From the NCBI GenBank assembly GCA_030765045.1, contig CM060965.1, positions 154,616,874-154,680,873 on the forward strand: a stretch of DNA of 64,000 nt, written 5' to 3'. A program made the translations under genes and the position numbers. Positions 54,021 through 64,000 of the stretch are shown here, piece by piece. The first letter of the stretch is position 1. Each line of letters begins with the position of its first letter. The stretch is from Tenodera sinensis (taxonomy: Eukaryota; Arthropoda; Insecta; Mantodea; Mantidae). Below the pieces are notes generated by a model. The model was not told the origin of the DNA. It saw nothing but the letters and a program-made list of their open reading frames with translations, and made no database searches.

Positions 54021-57000
54021 TGCACCTCCCAAGGAAGAAGATCGTAACTCACTTTTCATAACTTTTCAGGAGAGCAAAAACAAAGTTTGAAGAACAATGA
54101 AAAATCACTGTTTTCATATTTTGGTCTCAAGTTAAGGTATAAGTACTCATTATGTATCTGTTAATACAGTGTATTAATATTAACCTTATCAGAATTCAAT
54201 TACTGAAGCTATTATGTTTTTTCCGTTACAAGGTGTGAAGTTTTTGAGTTACGATGTTTTTACGTGGAAATTGTGGAAAAAGTCAAGTTACAGTAGAGAC
54301 TTTTTTATTAAAAATAAAATAAAGTAACTTCTACTTGCAGCAAAGAACAGCTTTAATTGTGTGAACTCTTAGTACATGTCAACCCAGTACAAACAAACAA
54401 AAAAGACACATTTTTAAAAGTACTGTCAAACTGAACATTAGATTTTACATCATACTCTACTTCTTCCTCTGCAGATCGTCATCTGTAGATTCTGATTCAA
54501 CTCCTGTATAGCTGTGCTTTAGAGAATAGTAGTAACAATGATAACATTCAGGAATGTTTCTACTTTTGCACAAGAAAATGAGATCTTTATATTTTGCAGT
54601 TGATATTGGAATAGTTCTGCTGTAGGTTCTTGGTAAATGTTTACATTCCATGGCAGATCTATCTTTTCTGCCTTTTTGCAAAGGTAGAGTGCGATAATCT
54701 TCATCAAATGAATATCTGAACTTTGGTTCATGAAAAGTTGCCGAACAAACGGAAAATTCTCTGATTTTATTCCACATAACAGAGTTGCCTGTAGAATCAG
54801 TTGACCAGTTTTGGAAACCAACTAAAGACTTGAAAGAAAAAAAATCTATTTGTGCCATCTCTTTGATTTTATAGGAATTTCCCGTAACTTTTGCTGATCT
54901 CACTTGCACATACCATTGCTGTGGTGTGAAAATTTCTAATCCTTTCTTTCTCTTTTCTATTAAGGCATGCATGCTGTCTCCCTCATTCTGTGTATGTCCT
55001 TTTTCTAACAATTTATGTGAAATATCTATCTTATAATTCTGGGATGCAAAAACATGATGGGCAAAAACAAACCTATTCCTATTTTGACCCCCGCAGTTGT
55101 CAGAGAAGAAGGTTTTGTTTTTCCCTTCTTCCTTTTTTTGCTTCACAAAATCAATTAAACAGCTTGCAACCTCGTTTGCTCCACGTTTAGCAAGACTCGT
55201 GCCGCATCTAGCAGTAACCGCCCAAATCATACACAGTGATATTATATGTGCTTAACTTCCTCTTATAATAAAAAGCGCTGACATCTGACATTGGAGTTTG
55301 AAGCACTTTCTGAAAATCAAGTACCGCACACGCTAAGGAACAGTCATTTATGGAATTTTGTTTATCAACTTCCTTCTGGTTTCTAGCTAATTCTTTGTTG
55401 TGTTTGTGTTTCTCATAATCTTCTTTCTGCAATAATTTTTGATCGGTAGTTAATTTCATATAGCTAGAAGAAAGTTTACACTGATCCTTTTTAGGTTTAA
55501 AAATACCAATGTTATATTCGTTGTCAACAATTTCTTGACACTGCCTGCATGTAGCTGGTTTAAAAGCATATGTTTGTTGAGTGAACCATTCAGAGAAAAG
55601 TCTGTACAATTTTGAGAAATTTAGATCAGCTTCCAGAAAGAGTCTACTAGTATTCCTACGCAAGTAATGGGACTCAACTTTTGGAATCAGTTGAATGTGA
55701 ACCCTTACTGTATCTTTAACAGAATCACTTATTGCATGAGGTCTCTTACTATGGTGACCACGCTTATCAGGGGATATAGAACTACCAACAACCAATTTTG
55801 AAAAAAACAGTGCTGACATACATGTCTATTATTGATAATGTGTTCAGGAACACCACTTTACAAACTATAATAGGAGAATCGTTTACACGAAAGCAATAAC
55901 TAAATATGTTGCTCCTCCTTGAGTTTCTCCCTTTGCCTGTAGTAACTTGTTTCTTGTCCAATTTACTGACATGTCTGGTTATAAAATCCCATCTGCCAGT
56001 ATGGCTGCCTATTTTCCAAAACCTTTCGAATATCATTTTTGGCATTTAAACCTACATCCAACTCCACAACCATTCCTCATCTACTTTGCTATTACCACAT
56101 TTCCACCTCTGTTTGTGTATTCCAATCTCAAATTTATTTTTGTTTTTCTTACATCTTTCCATGAACTTCCATCCCTCTTCGTTTTTTTACCTCTTCTTTT
56201 TTTCTAAAGTATCACGTTTCTTAGAACGACATCTTTTCATTGCAGGAGTTGCCTCTAGATTGACAGTAAAATGTAGATTCTGAAAACCCAAAGGCCCAGG
56301 ATAGCTCGGAACTATTTTGTCATATGCTGGTGCAACTGGTTCACTTTCAAAATCAATGCGTTTACAACACTGCAATATGTCATTCTTGACACCATCTCGA
56401 CTTATAACCTTCATGTTCCTTTTTCGTTTATGTGTTGGTGTTTCTTCATCAGTGTTAGTATCAGCTAAAACAAGGAAAAAATGCTATTTATATTTAAAAA
56501 TGATAACAATACAGAATATGTGTAATATCATAGTAATTATTGTCACTAAGTTCTGTAAAATTAGCTAAGTTATGTTTGGTCCCAGCACCTTATTTATGTT
56601 CACCAATGACAACGATATAGAATGGCACAACAAATTATATCAAAATAAGACTTACAGTGTGATGGTTCACAAACAGAACAGTCAGGGCTGATGTCCTCGT
56701 CTCCTTGCTGGTGTTCAGTAAGTCTGGGAACTAGCCAGGAGAATTCATTGTTCCTTTTAACTGTTATAGAAAGTATCAATCGTTATTTACCAGTGAAATA
56801 TATAATATAAGAATAGTAATTAATATTTCCTACCTGATGATAAATACATCTGCACCATTCTCCTTGCTCTTTCCATTGTGGTAAAATCAACAGTAATTAT
56901 TGAGACATTAATGCACACAAGTTTACCAACAGCGTACCAGGTTCATTATCTTCACAATGTTGAAGCTGCACAATCACTGTGCCAAATTAACTGCCATAAC

Positions 57001-57312
57001 ATATTTCCTCTTTATTTTATTAAAATTAGACTGCAAATCTCCTTGGAAAACAAACGTAACTTCAGTTAAATTAGAAAGAAGACAACAATGTTAACCTGGA
57101 AGAGTATTGTATCTCAACATACGATAGTTGTCCACGAATAATATAATGACCTCAAAGATACAACATAAAACAATTGCTTACAGCTCATCAACAATCAAAG
57201 ATAAAAATATGATTTTTATACACAAGATGCTCTTTCACCTACACTTTCTGAAACATACCATATCTCAAAATTGCAAAAAACTGAATTACGATCTTCTTCC
57301 TTGGGAGGTGCG
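54021..57312 (-). mobile_element. DNA transposon with 32-bp TIRs and DUF7869-type gene
   Basis: A 3292-base insertion in ORF2 of element B copy 2. The TIRs, 54021-54052 and 57281-57312, match at 29 of 32 positions (both carry GCACCTCCCAAGGAAGAAG). The direct repeat ATCT flanks it (54017-54020, 57313-57316); removing the insert and one ATCT restores the reading frame of the host ORF2 (FTS joined to VVLTAAERAIPR). It carries one gene on the minus strand (56876-54457). The superfamily is open: a 4-bp duplication fits Sola- or Chapaev-type elements among others. Inference: a dead copy of an autonomous element. Confidence 0.85.
54457..56876 (-). pseudogene. DUF7869-type protein, probable transposase, broken
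   Basis: Predicted exon 1 56834-56876 (MERARRMVQMYLSS), exon 2 56656-56760 (ends DISPDCSVCEPSH) and exon 3 from 56464, all joined in phase with GT-AG sites. Exon 3 continues TPTHKRKRNMKV, FERFWKIGSHTGRWDFI, SNIFSYCFRVNDSPIIVCKV, DKRGHHSKRPHA, ESHYLRRN, CAVLDFQKVLQTP, FYYKRKLSTYN, AKRGANEVASCLIDF, FFSDNCGGQNRN and HTQNEGDSMHALIEK. A frameshift near 55800, a TAG in GYC*M.HE and a frameshift near 55205 break it. I suggest, as inference, a DDE-like triad: D in VLDF, D in FSDNCGGQN, D or E in GDSMHALIE. The family name is recalled, not checked. Confidence 0.7.
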
Positions 57313-57316
57313 ATCT

Positions 57317-57485
57317 GTTGTACTTACGGCTGCCGAGCGTGCTATACCTCGGTTGTCTGGCCATCCGAGACGTTTTCCGGTCCCATAGTGGACCGATGAA
57401 TGCCAAGTGGCCGTCCGTGCGCGGCGGGCAGTGCTGCGGTGTTTCGGCACCACCCTACCCTTGATAATCTGGTCACGTTCAATCA
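57317..57485 (+). pseudogene. Element B copy 2: ORF2 continuation
   Basis: Reads VVLTAAERAIPRLSGHPRRF, PVP, a stop in place of W, then WTDECQVAVRARRAVLRCF, directly comparable to the element A segment around SSIPRGSTTPRHVPVPWWSE. It ends at about 57485, so RT and RNase H were never inserted or were lost. Confidence 0.85.
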
Positions 57486-57493
57486 TACATTCA

Positions 57494-57595
57494 AATTATC
57501 GTACAACCCCATAATTATCGTACGGGTTGGCAACCATGTTTACAAGCATTACAATTATCGTATGCCCCCATAATTATTGTACGAGTTGGCAATCG
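57494..57595. repeat. Two tandem units with hAT-like end motif
   Basis: CAAATTATCGTACAACCCC and CCATAATTATCGTACGGGTT, then GGCAACC; a second unit of about 58 bases repeats the pattern and ends GTACGAGTTGGCAATCGTG. The reverse complement (GCCAAC.CGTAC.ATAATTATGG) parallels the motif at 43646, suggesting the two ends of one older transposon. Confidence 0.5.
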
Positions 57596-57802
57596 TGATC
57601 ACGTGTGTTTGCATCACACCCTTTCTTTTTTTTCCAAACATACTTCACTTATAAAATTAAGTTTCTCATGATCTTATAAAATATAGCCATCACACTTGGA
57701 TCCTATGATATAACTAATTATTGTTCCTCCTCTGTGCTACCTCAAAATGATTAACCATCTCTGATGTCATTATACCAATTTAGAGAGTAACATTTTTTAC
57801 AG

Positions 57803-57913
57803 GTGTTGGAATTTGATTCACCAATAAACTTGATGAACCAGGACAGTTCAATATTCAGACAGATGATGTTGGCAATGGGAATCTCCACACTTCAGGAAAC
57901 TGCCACAAATTGA
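57803..57913 (+). CDS. ABCC5: ABCC5-like terminal exon
   Basis: Acceptor TTTTTTACAG. Encodes VLEFDSPINLMNQDSSIFRQ and a short tail ending ETATN, stop TGA at 57911-57913. The (V)(V/L)EFD.P..L....SS.F motif is the normal ending of ABCC5-type NBD2. The exon is too short for an ORF scan but the phase match and motif make it secure. It follows a 15.2-kb intron full of nested transposons. Confidence 0.93.
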   Translation: MLEFDSPINLMNQDSSIFRQMMLAMGISTLQETATN

Positions 57914-58670
57914 TTCAAGTGGACCTTAGATTCTAAAAGGTTGCTATTAGTTTTAGCACTGCCTCTAGATGCAGTATCTTTCTTTTATTGTTACTGGGTA
58001 TTCCAGATTATAAGTATAAAACTAATGATGTTCCAAGCTAAAGTATGTGAATTGTGAGCTATACATATATACTTTTATATGTTAAGATGTTTATTCGGCC
58101 TTAAAGCCATAACCAATTTCAGGTACTCCTTATTGTATGTGTATTTCTGCATTATGTAAAGCAGCTGGTATGGCAATTTGCAGCCTTGTATTCTTTAGTA
58201 TACATTACATTTGCCTCATTTCATGAAATCATTTCTAGCATGGTCTGCTCTGTGACTTGCAAATTGCTGTCTGATACCTCTATGTGACCTAATTGCCTTG
58301 GTATAATGCAGGGGTGGCATCACAAGACAAAAATAATCCAGAATTCATCAAGTGGGCTTGTAATGCATTCCAAAAACGTAAAGTGTGCTGAGGTTCAGTT
58401 ACTTTGCATCAGGTAACTGCAAAAGTAGAGAGATAAAATGAAATATACTTTGGAATATTTACTGCAGATCATTCTCTTGACTGAGGCTTATGGGTAATAA
58501 ACTGGATCATGAGATTGGTTGCACAGTGGCCAATACCATCGATGACTATTTCTGAGGAGAAAATCAGTCCTCAGTTTGGCCCATTACTGTATTAAATGCC
58601 TCATTTTCCTCAAAGTCGGATATAAATATCTTATAAACTGAAAATCTTGCACTTATGATTATAATAAAAC
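57914..58670 (+). other. Probable 3' UTR of the ABCC5-like gene
   Basis: AT-rich sequence after the stop at 57913. The first AATAAA is at 58496-58501 and another is at 58663-58668; either may be the cleavage signal. The end is not defined by the sequence alone. Confidence 0.5.
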
Positions 58671-58902
58671 TTCTTTTATACATTTTCCAGAGGACCAAAG
58701 GAAGACAAAACATAAATGTGACAAAAGCATAAATGAAAGTCAGTAAACAAAACTGGAAAATTTATACAGCGTATGGGTTATAGTTAAGAAGTGAACAGCA
58801 AGAAATTGTAATAAGATCGTTTAACTATAATTGGCAATATGAAACAATACAAACATAAGAGAAACTCACCGAAATAAAAATAAATATATATGAAGAAAGG
58901 AG

Positions 58903-59210
58903 TCATTTTACAAAGTAGTTCATTATCTTGGATTGTTTGTTGTTGGCCATAGTCATGGCATGAACTCTATTTTCAAACCAGTACACTTTGGCCATTATTT
59001 CCTCAGAAACATTATGGTACATCACAAAATATTTGATCATCCATAAAGCACCAATAGCATTATTAAAATCCAGCAGTTTACGGTATGGCTCTTCAGCAAT
59101 CCCTAATTTCAGCAATTTCTGTGCATTTCATGTTGCCACTTTCCTTCACAATTTTCAAAATGCGTAATTTTTCAGCAGTTGTAATGAAAATCCTTTTCCT
59201 TTTGCCATGT
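58903..59210 (-). pseudogene. Tigger/pogo transposase relic
   Basis: The minus strand begins with KRKRIFITTAEKLRILKIVK, then EIAEI; after a frameshift it reads LGIAEEPYRKLLDF, like the CENP-B-type HTH of pogo/Tigger transposases (AEKL.IL......M..IAEELGI....TR.LL). It ends AKVYWFENRVHAM and KQSKIMNYFVK, resembling the usual C-terminal K.T.I.DFF. The DDE core is deleted. Confidence 0.5.
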
Positions 59211-59249
59211 TCACTAACGAGATTAATCACAAGCTCAAATGACTGAAGC

Positions 59250-61060
59250 AGGTATGGTTTCGTATTTGACAGCTTTGCTCAAAAATAGCTTCAAGATTGC
59301 TCTCACTTCCACACTTAGGGATGTTTTCCAAGAAATGTACAGTGTGAATCAAAAGTTTCAGTTTCAAATATTTCTTGAGATTTTAAAGAAGAAAACCATC
59401 TCAAACATACAAATGGTGCATTTTGCTTCAAAGACATAAGCTATGATCATATAAGCATAAAAACTGTATAAGTGAAAGTTGTATAAACAAAATAATTTGT
59501 AATATATTATGGGATTTTGCTGGGACTGCCAAAAAAAAAGTGCATGTGTAGAAATGTATAAAAGAAGTTTTACTGTATCTTGTGAATTCTGCAAAGCTTG
59601 CATGTATCATATACTTAAAATCAATACCAGGCATATACTGCAATACACTTAATGGAATGTTAGCCAACTATTGTTTGCAAACCTTGAGCCGAAATATAAA
59701 ATGTGAAGCATTCATTTAAATCATGCATAGCTATAATCCAAATTACAAAAGAGTTGCAGTGATTTCTCTGAGGGCTTAGGCACCCAACTTTCAAACTATT
59801 TCTTTCCCCGTTCCAGTTCTCCCTGCTAGATATTTTTCAGCAAATGGCTAAATTACCTTAGGTCCGTAACTCATTGATGAATCTGACAGAGCCAGGAAAA
59901 TTCTGTGAAGACATTGTTGCCGTAAATGAACTCAGTAGTGAATACCACATCTTTCTTGGAGGCTGGATATTTGCATCTTAAGAGAATTCTGCAAATCTTA
60001 TACTACCAAATTCTTGCTTTACAGATCTTTAAGCAGTATCTTGCTTTAAAGTCAGCATTGGATATACTTTGCATTCCCACTTTATAGAACTTGAACAAAA
60101 CATAATTTGCAACTGCTAACCTACATATATAACAGCTGAGCAGTGCCTACTTGAACTTCTGAACATTTTTGCATTGATATTCGTCAGATCAAATAGAAAT
60201 GGCCATTATTCTGCCATTGTCTTCCTTTATATTTTTTATGTTCATTACTGATTTTAATGTGAATGAGCTGTGTAAAGTAAGAGTTTTAATAATTATAAGT
60301 GTACGTGTGGAAACATTTTGGTTATGAATCATCTCTATCCTTGCCGTTGTTAAGTTTTTCTGGGTTGAAGTGTTTCTTGCATGTTTCTTGCATGTATGTA
60401 TTTGTTTATTTATTTTATGTAGTGAGCTGTTTATTGTTGAAGGTATGTGGTTTGTTTAATGAATTTAGTTTTCATAAAATCTATTTTCATTCTAAATATT
60501 TATTTTATTGTTAATTTAAGTAAATGTACTCATTTCAGATCATATGAAATTATAAAACAGAATTTCAAACACATTAAACAGATCAGGATAATACCTGTAC
60601 AATTTTATTTCTATTTTAATTAATTTTAAATTGTCAAGATTGTTTGCAAGCTCGTGGTAAGAAGATGCACTTACGCAGGTAAAAAAAGATCGTTGCTCAC
60701 ATCTCGGATAGTTTGCAAAGTTTGTGCATGAATAACCTCATGTTCTCCTTTAGTATGTTTTCTGCATTTCTTTGCACCCAGATTCAGTGTCTTCCAACAA
60801 TGGTATTTAAAGCTCTACCACAAATTATAAACAGAGAAAGAAGTAAAAAAATAACATACTTTCAGGAGAAAAAAAGGCCTAATTGTGCCTCAAAGCTGTT
60901 TACTAATTTATTGCACCTTCTTAACTTCCAAGCATTTTTCTTGTTTTATTTTTAGCTCCCACTAACTTCTTTGTTCATGTTGGGAAGTTTTGACTTAAGA
61001 AACAACTGTAGGGTTTGATGTTGATTTTTTGTCATTTTTATCATTAAACACATTCACATT
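59250..61060. other. Intergenic stretch, nothing recognised
   Basis: AT-rich; several short open frames of up to about 80 codons without motifs. Confidence 0.5.
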
Positions 61061-61064
61061 CACT

Positions 61065-61205
61065 CCCTGTGTACTTCCAGACTCTTAGGGGGATAGGGAA
61101 TTATTCTGGTTAAAGAAAAACTCCCAGACCCAGCTGGGAGTCAAACTCAGGACCTCTGGGTTGAGAAGCCAGAGTGCTGACCACTCGACTGCAAAGGCAG
61201 TCCTT
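61065..61205 (-). mobile_element. tRNA-derived SINE fragment (family S5)
   Basis: The minus strand carries GACTGCCTTTGCAGTCGAGT and GGTCAGCACTCTGG (box A region), then GAGTTTGACTCCCAGCTGGG (box B region) and a short body ending CCTAAGAGTCTGGAAGTAC. One copy only. Confidence 0.6.
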
Positions 61206-61325
61206 TTCCATAAGACTTAGTGATGGAATGTAGTGTGAGAAGTTAAGGAATGCTGCTAATTAGACCATATACTTGTCTAATTAGAACATACTCATTGTCA
61301 TGGGAATTACTCTGATGATTGGTAA

Positions 61326-61890
61326 TTGCTTTTATTACTCCATTTGGATACATTAAAACTGGAAATTCAAAGCTTTAAAAAAAAAACACTGGAAAGAATG
61401 GAAGACAAAAGCAGAAAATACAATGTAGTGATTTCAGGAGTTGAAGAAGGTAGAGTGGGAGTATATCAGGATTTAAGAAATCTATCGGTAAACAGACTGG
61501 AAATGCATCTGAGAGTTTCGTAGATCATTTTTATTCTCTTCAATAATATTTTACTAATAACGATTCAGTACATTGATTGGCTATAAGACTTGTGATGCAT
61601 TCAGAATTGGCAAAACACCAGGGAAAAGAAATATTCTTGTGATGCTCACAAATGGCTATAGAAGCACTAAAACAGGCAAAAAAATGAGAGGATCAACTAT
61701 TTACATCAAGAGGGACTTAATGTATGCACAAAGGGCGCAAATGAAGGAGTTAATTGATCAGCAAAGACAAACAAGAAATGAAGGCAAGAGGGTATGTATT
61801 TCAAGCTGTTCACTGTTGACCAGGCAGCAGAGAGAAGAAATGAACCAAACGTCAGACAGAGACAGGAAGAGCAGACATTGAACCAAGAAA
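61326..61890 (+). pseudogene. Non-LTR ORF1 (coiled coil plus RRM-like) relic
   Basis: LKLEIQSFKKKTLERMEDKS, RKYNVVISGVEEG, then a frameshift and YKTCDAFRIGKTPGKRNILV, MLTNGYRSTKTGKKMRGSTI and YIKRDLMYAQRAQMKELI. The order (coiled coil, R..NV.I.G..E, D.FRIGK...KR.I.V, G..I.I..DL....) is that of L1/L2/CR1-type ORF1 proteins with an RRM. The downstream repeat at 62315-62650 is probably its 3' part. Confidence 0.65.
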
Positions 61891-62314
61891 GACAAAGAAA
61901 TGATCAAGCATCTGAGGAAATGTCGACATAGCAGTGAAGAGACAACTATCACAAATCAGATGACTACTCAGCATTTTGCAGCACATGTGGCTCCAGCAGC
62001 AATTGTCAAGGTCAAGTGTAAGCAAAATGCAAGGTGGGGATGTGGTGGGCAGTGGAGCATGAAAGGAAGAAGGGAAATAGCCAAGGTGGGAGATAACAGT
62101 GGATAGTTGGGAGGAAGTGAAGAAAAGTGTGAACTCAAGAATAGCTACAGAAAAAATGACGGGTGAAATAACTAATGGATCAATGAGGGTGAGGGGGGAA
62201 AGAAAGAACTAAGCAGGAAGGAAAGAAGAAAGGGATATTTTGCCAAGAGTAACAAGAGTAAGAAAATAGCTGGGTAATCCATAAATGTGGGAGCAGATGG
62301 TGGCATATACGGTG

Positions 62315-62650
62315 AGAGAGGTTATAGTGAAGTAGTGAAATTGGGATAATGAAGATTAGTGAAGTGTTCAATGTAAACTAGTTAATAAAAGTTACAAGAG
62401 TGGAGCTGATAAGAAAAGTTGAGAAAGAGGGAAAGTGAATAAGGTTAAGAGATAAAATAAAGCTGGAAATAAAAATTAAAGGATGGGAGCAGGATAAGAT
62501 TGGTGAAAAGCTAGGAGGCAAATATTCACAAATTAAACATGTCTAATGTATATGTAAAACATAATTATGCTGAAGGGCTGTCCTAATAGCAAAAGGACCA
62601 AGGCCCAGCTCTGGGGTAGCCCAAGATATGCAAGATTTGGTACTCAAGAA
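62315..62650 (+). repeat. Non-LTR-like 3' repeat, copy 2
   Basis: Matches the reverse complement of 41890-42215. Contains GAAGATTAGTGAAGTGTTCA near its start and CCCAGCTCTGGGGTAGCCC near its end. Confidence 0.6.
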
Positions 62651-62659
62651 ATCGTTAAA

Positions 62660-64000
62660 TCAAAATCAAATGTACAATATTACTCTATGCTACTGCCTCA
62701 CTGCAAATGGCTCAGATGGACTCAAACTTAATGTAAAGGGAAAGAAAAGTTTGACATTACCAAACTTGTAAGTTGAGTGCTGATCTGGGAATCAGTTGGT
62801 TAGGCAGTGACCAATGGTTTAGTGTGCATGCAAGTGGGAAGATTTACTGCTTGTGAAAAACTCTTAAGAGACAAAATTCTAAAATATCAGGGTCACTTGC
62901 ATGGTCTTGGAGATTGACAGTGTTAATGAACAAAATAATTTTTAATTATTAAGTAATGTTATGTTAACTCAACCTTAAACAGCTGTATATTATGATACAA
63001 TGTGTTAGGCTTTCATGTTATGTTGTGTTTAATTAAGTTAGCTCATCATAATCCCAACTTAAACTATGTAATGAAGATGATTTATTTTTGTACATGATGC
63101 GTGTATTTCCTGTATTCATTATGGTTTTTATCTGCTCCCTTGGAAAACAATAGATCAAGGTTTGACCATAGTTCCTTTGTGTACAGATTACACATTACAG
63201 GTTTACAGATTACTTGACTATGGATGGTAAAGTACTTATTTATGTATCACTTTGCTATTTTCTATTCCATAAAAATAATTTGAATCTCACAGTTCTAAGG
63301 TGATATTATTGACAAAGTATTTTTATGTTATATGCACTTAGAAAATAAGGAATTTGATAAACAGCATACACTAGGAGCACCTGTAAGACTTTCATGGTTA
63401 TGGCATTTTAAGTACCTTCTGCTCATATGAAATACTTAATATTTTGTACAAAACTGTGCATATATATTGCATCTAGTTAAATTTTTTATTTTGTAAATGT
63501 AAATGAAAAACATTTTCAAACACCATCTGTGCTCGACTACTTCTGCTGGTCTAGAAGTATGTTAATGACAGTTATTTTGTATTTTTGATGCTGTGCATGA
63601 CATGGAGTAAGCTCTGAAACAAATGCAAAAATTTATTGGTGTTCCACAGACAGTTACCAGGGAAAAAATGCTCTCTATATTTGTGTCTTTATTGCATGTT
63701 TATACACAGGACACAAGAAAATTTTTGACCAAAGATAGTGTACTAATCTTTTAGATGGTTGAATCTTTGCACCTACAAATGGCATGTAAAACAAAACTTT
63801 ATTAAGTTCTCTGCAGTGATCACCTGTTGGTTAGGAGGCAAATATAAAAGGTAAAATGTGCAGAGAAAATACAATAATACAGAGATACAAGAACTCCATT
63901 TCAGCTTTCATCTACATTTGGTTTGTATGGGGCTGGAAAAAAATAAATAGCAACACTCTTATCTCAGCTTATGCACAGGAATTATTGTTCTAGCTGCAAT
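62660..64000. other. Intergenic stretch, nothing recognised
   Basis: AT-rich up to the right edge. No coding motif, RNA gene or repeat that I could match. Confidence 0.5.

Overview
The window is a piece of a large, AT-rich, repeat-rich animal genome, most likely an arthropod and probably an insect. The reasons are the vertebrate-style GT-AG introns of several kilobases and the mix of Penelope-like elements, mariner relatives, an I-type non-LTR retrotransposon and several tRNA-derived SINE families. The species cannot be named from the sequence.

One host gene is visible. It runs on the plus strand from the left edge (at least position 2381) to 57913 and encodes the second half of an ABCC (MRP) full transporter that most resembles ABCC5/MRP5. 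Fourteen exons are recovered by splice sites and phase. They add up to 2466 bases, i.e. 821 codons plus a stop, and cover most of nucleotide-binding domain 1 (from the Q-loop), the linker, transmembrane domain 2 and all of nucleotide-binding domain 2. TMD1 and the NBD1 Walker A lie to the left of the window.

The introns are packed with transposons, often nested. 1-1692 is a CTC/ACA simple satellite. 3.1-9.5 kb holds two Penelope-like elements, fragments of an RNase H-bearing non-LTR family, SINEs and a long-TIR DDE element. 11-21 kb holds mariner relics, SINEs, a Penelope-like element with about 280-bp inverted arms and a lone HTH-domain ORF. 21.7-23.5 kb is a Penelope-like element interrupted by an internally deleted mariner. 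25-36 kb holds hAT, Penelope, RT and SINE pieces, including a nested chimeric ORF. 37-42 kb holds SINEs, a second long-TIR DDE element and a tetranucleotide repeat of about 500 bp grown from a SINE tail.

The last intron (42619-57802, 15.2 kb) is a nest. A full-length 6.1-kb I/LOA/R1-group retrotransposon with both ORFs open sits inside the gag ORF of an older relative. A second copy of that relative carries, inside its ORF2, a 3.3-kb DNA transposon with 32-bp TIRs and a 4-bp target duplication. That transposon encodes a broken, intron-containing DUF7869-type protein (family name recalled, not searched). After the transporter stop codon come a 3' UTR and intergenic sequence with a Tigger/pogo relic, a non-LTR ORF1 relic and further repeats.

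The most notable observations are the DUF7869 TIR transposon, a palindromic tRNA-SINE that moves as one hairpin unit with exact target duplications, and Penelope-like elements whose terminal repeats are inverted.
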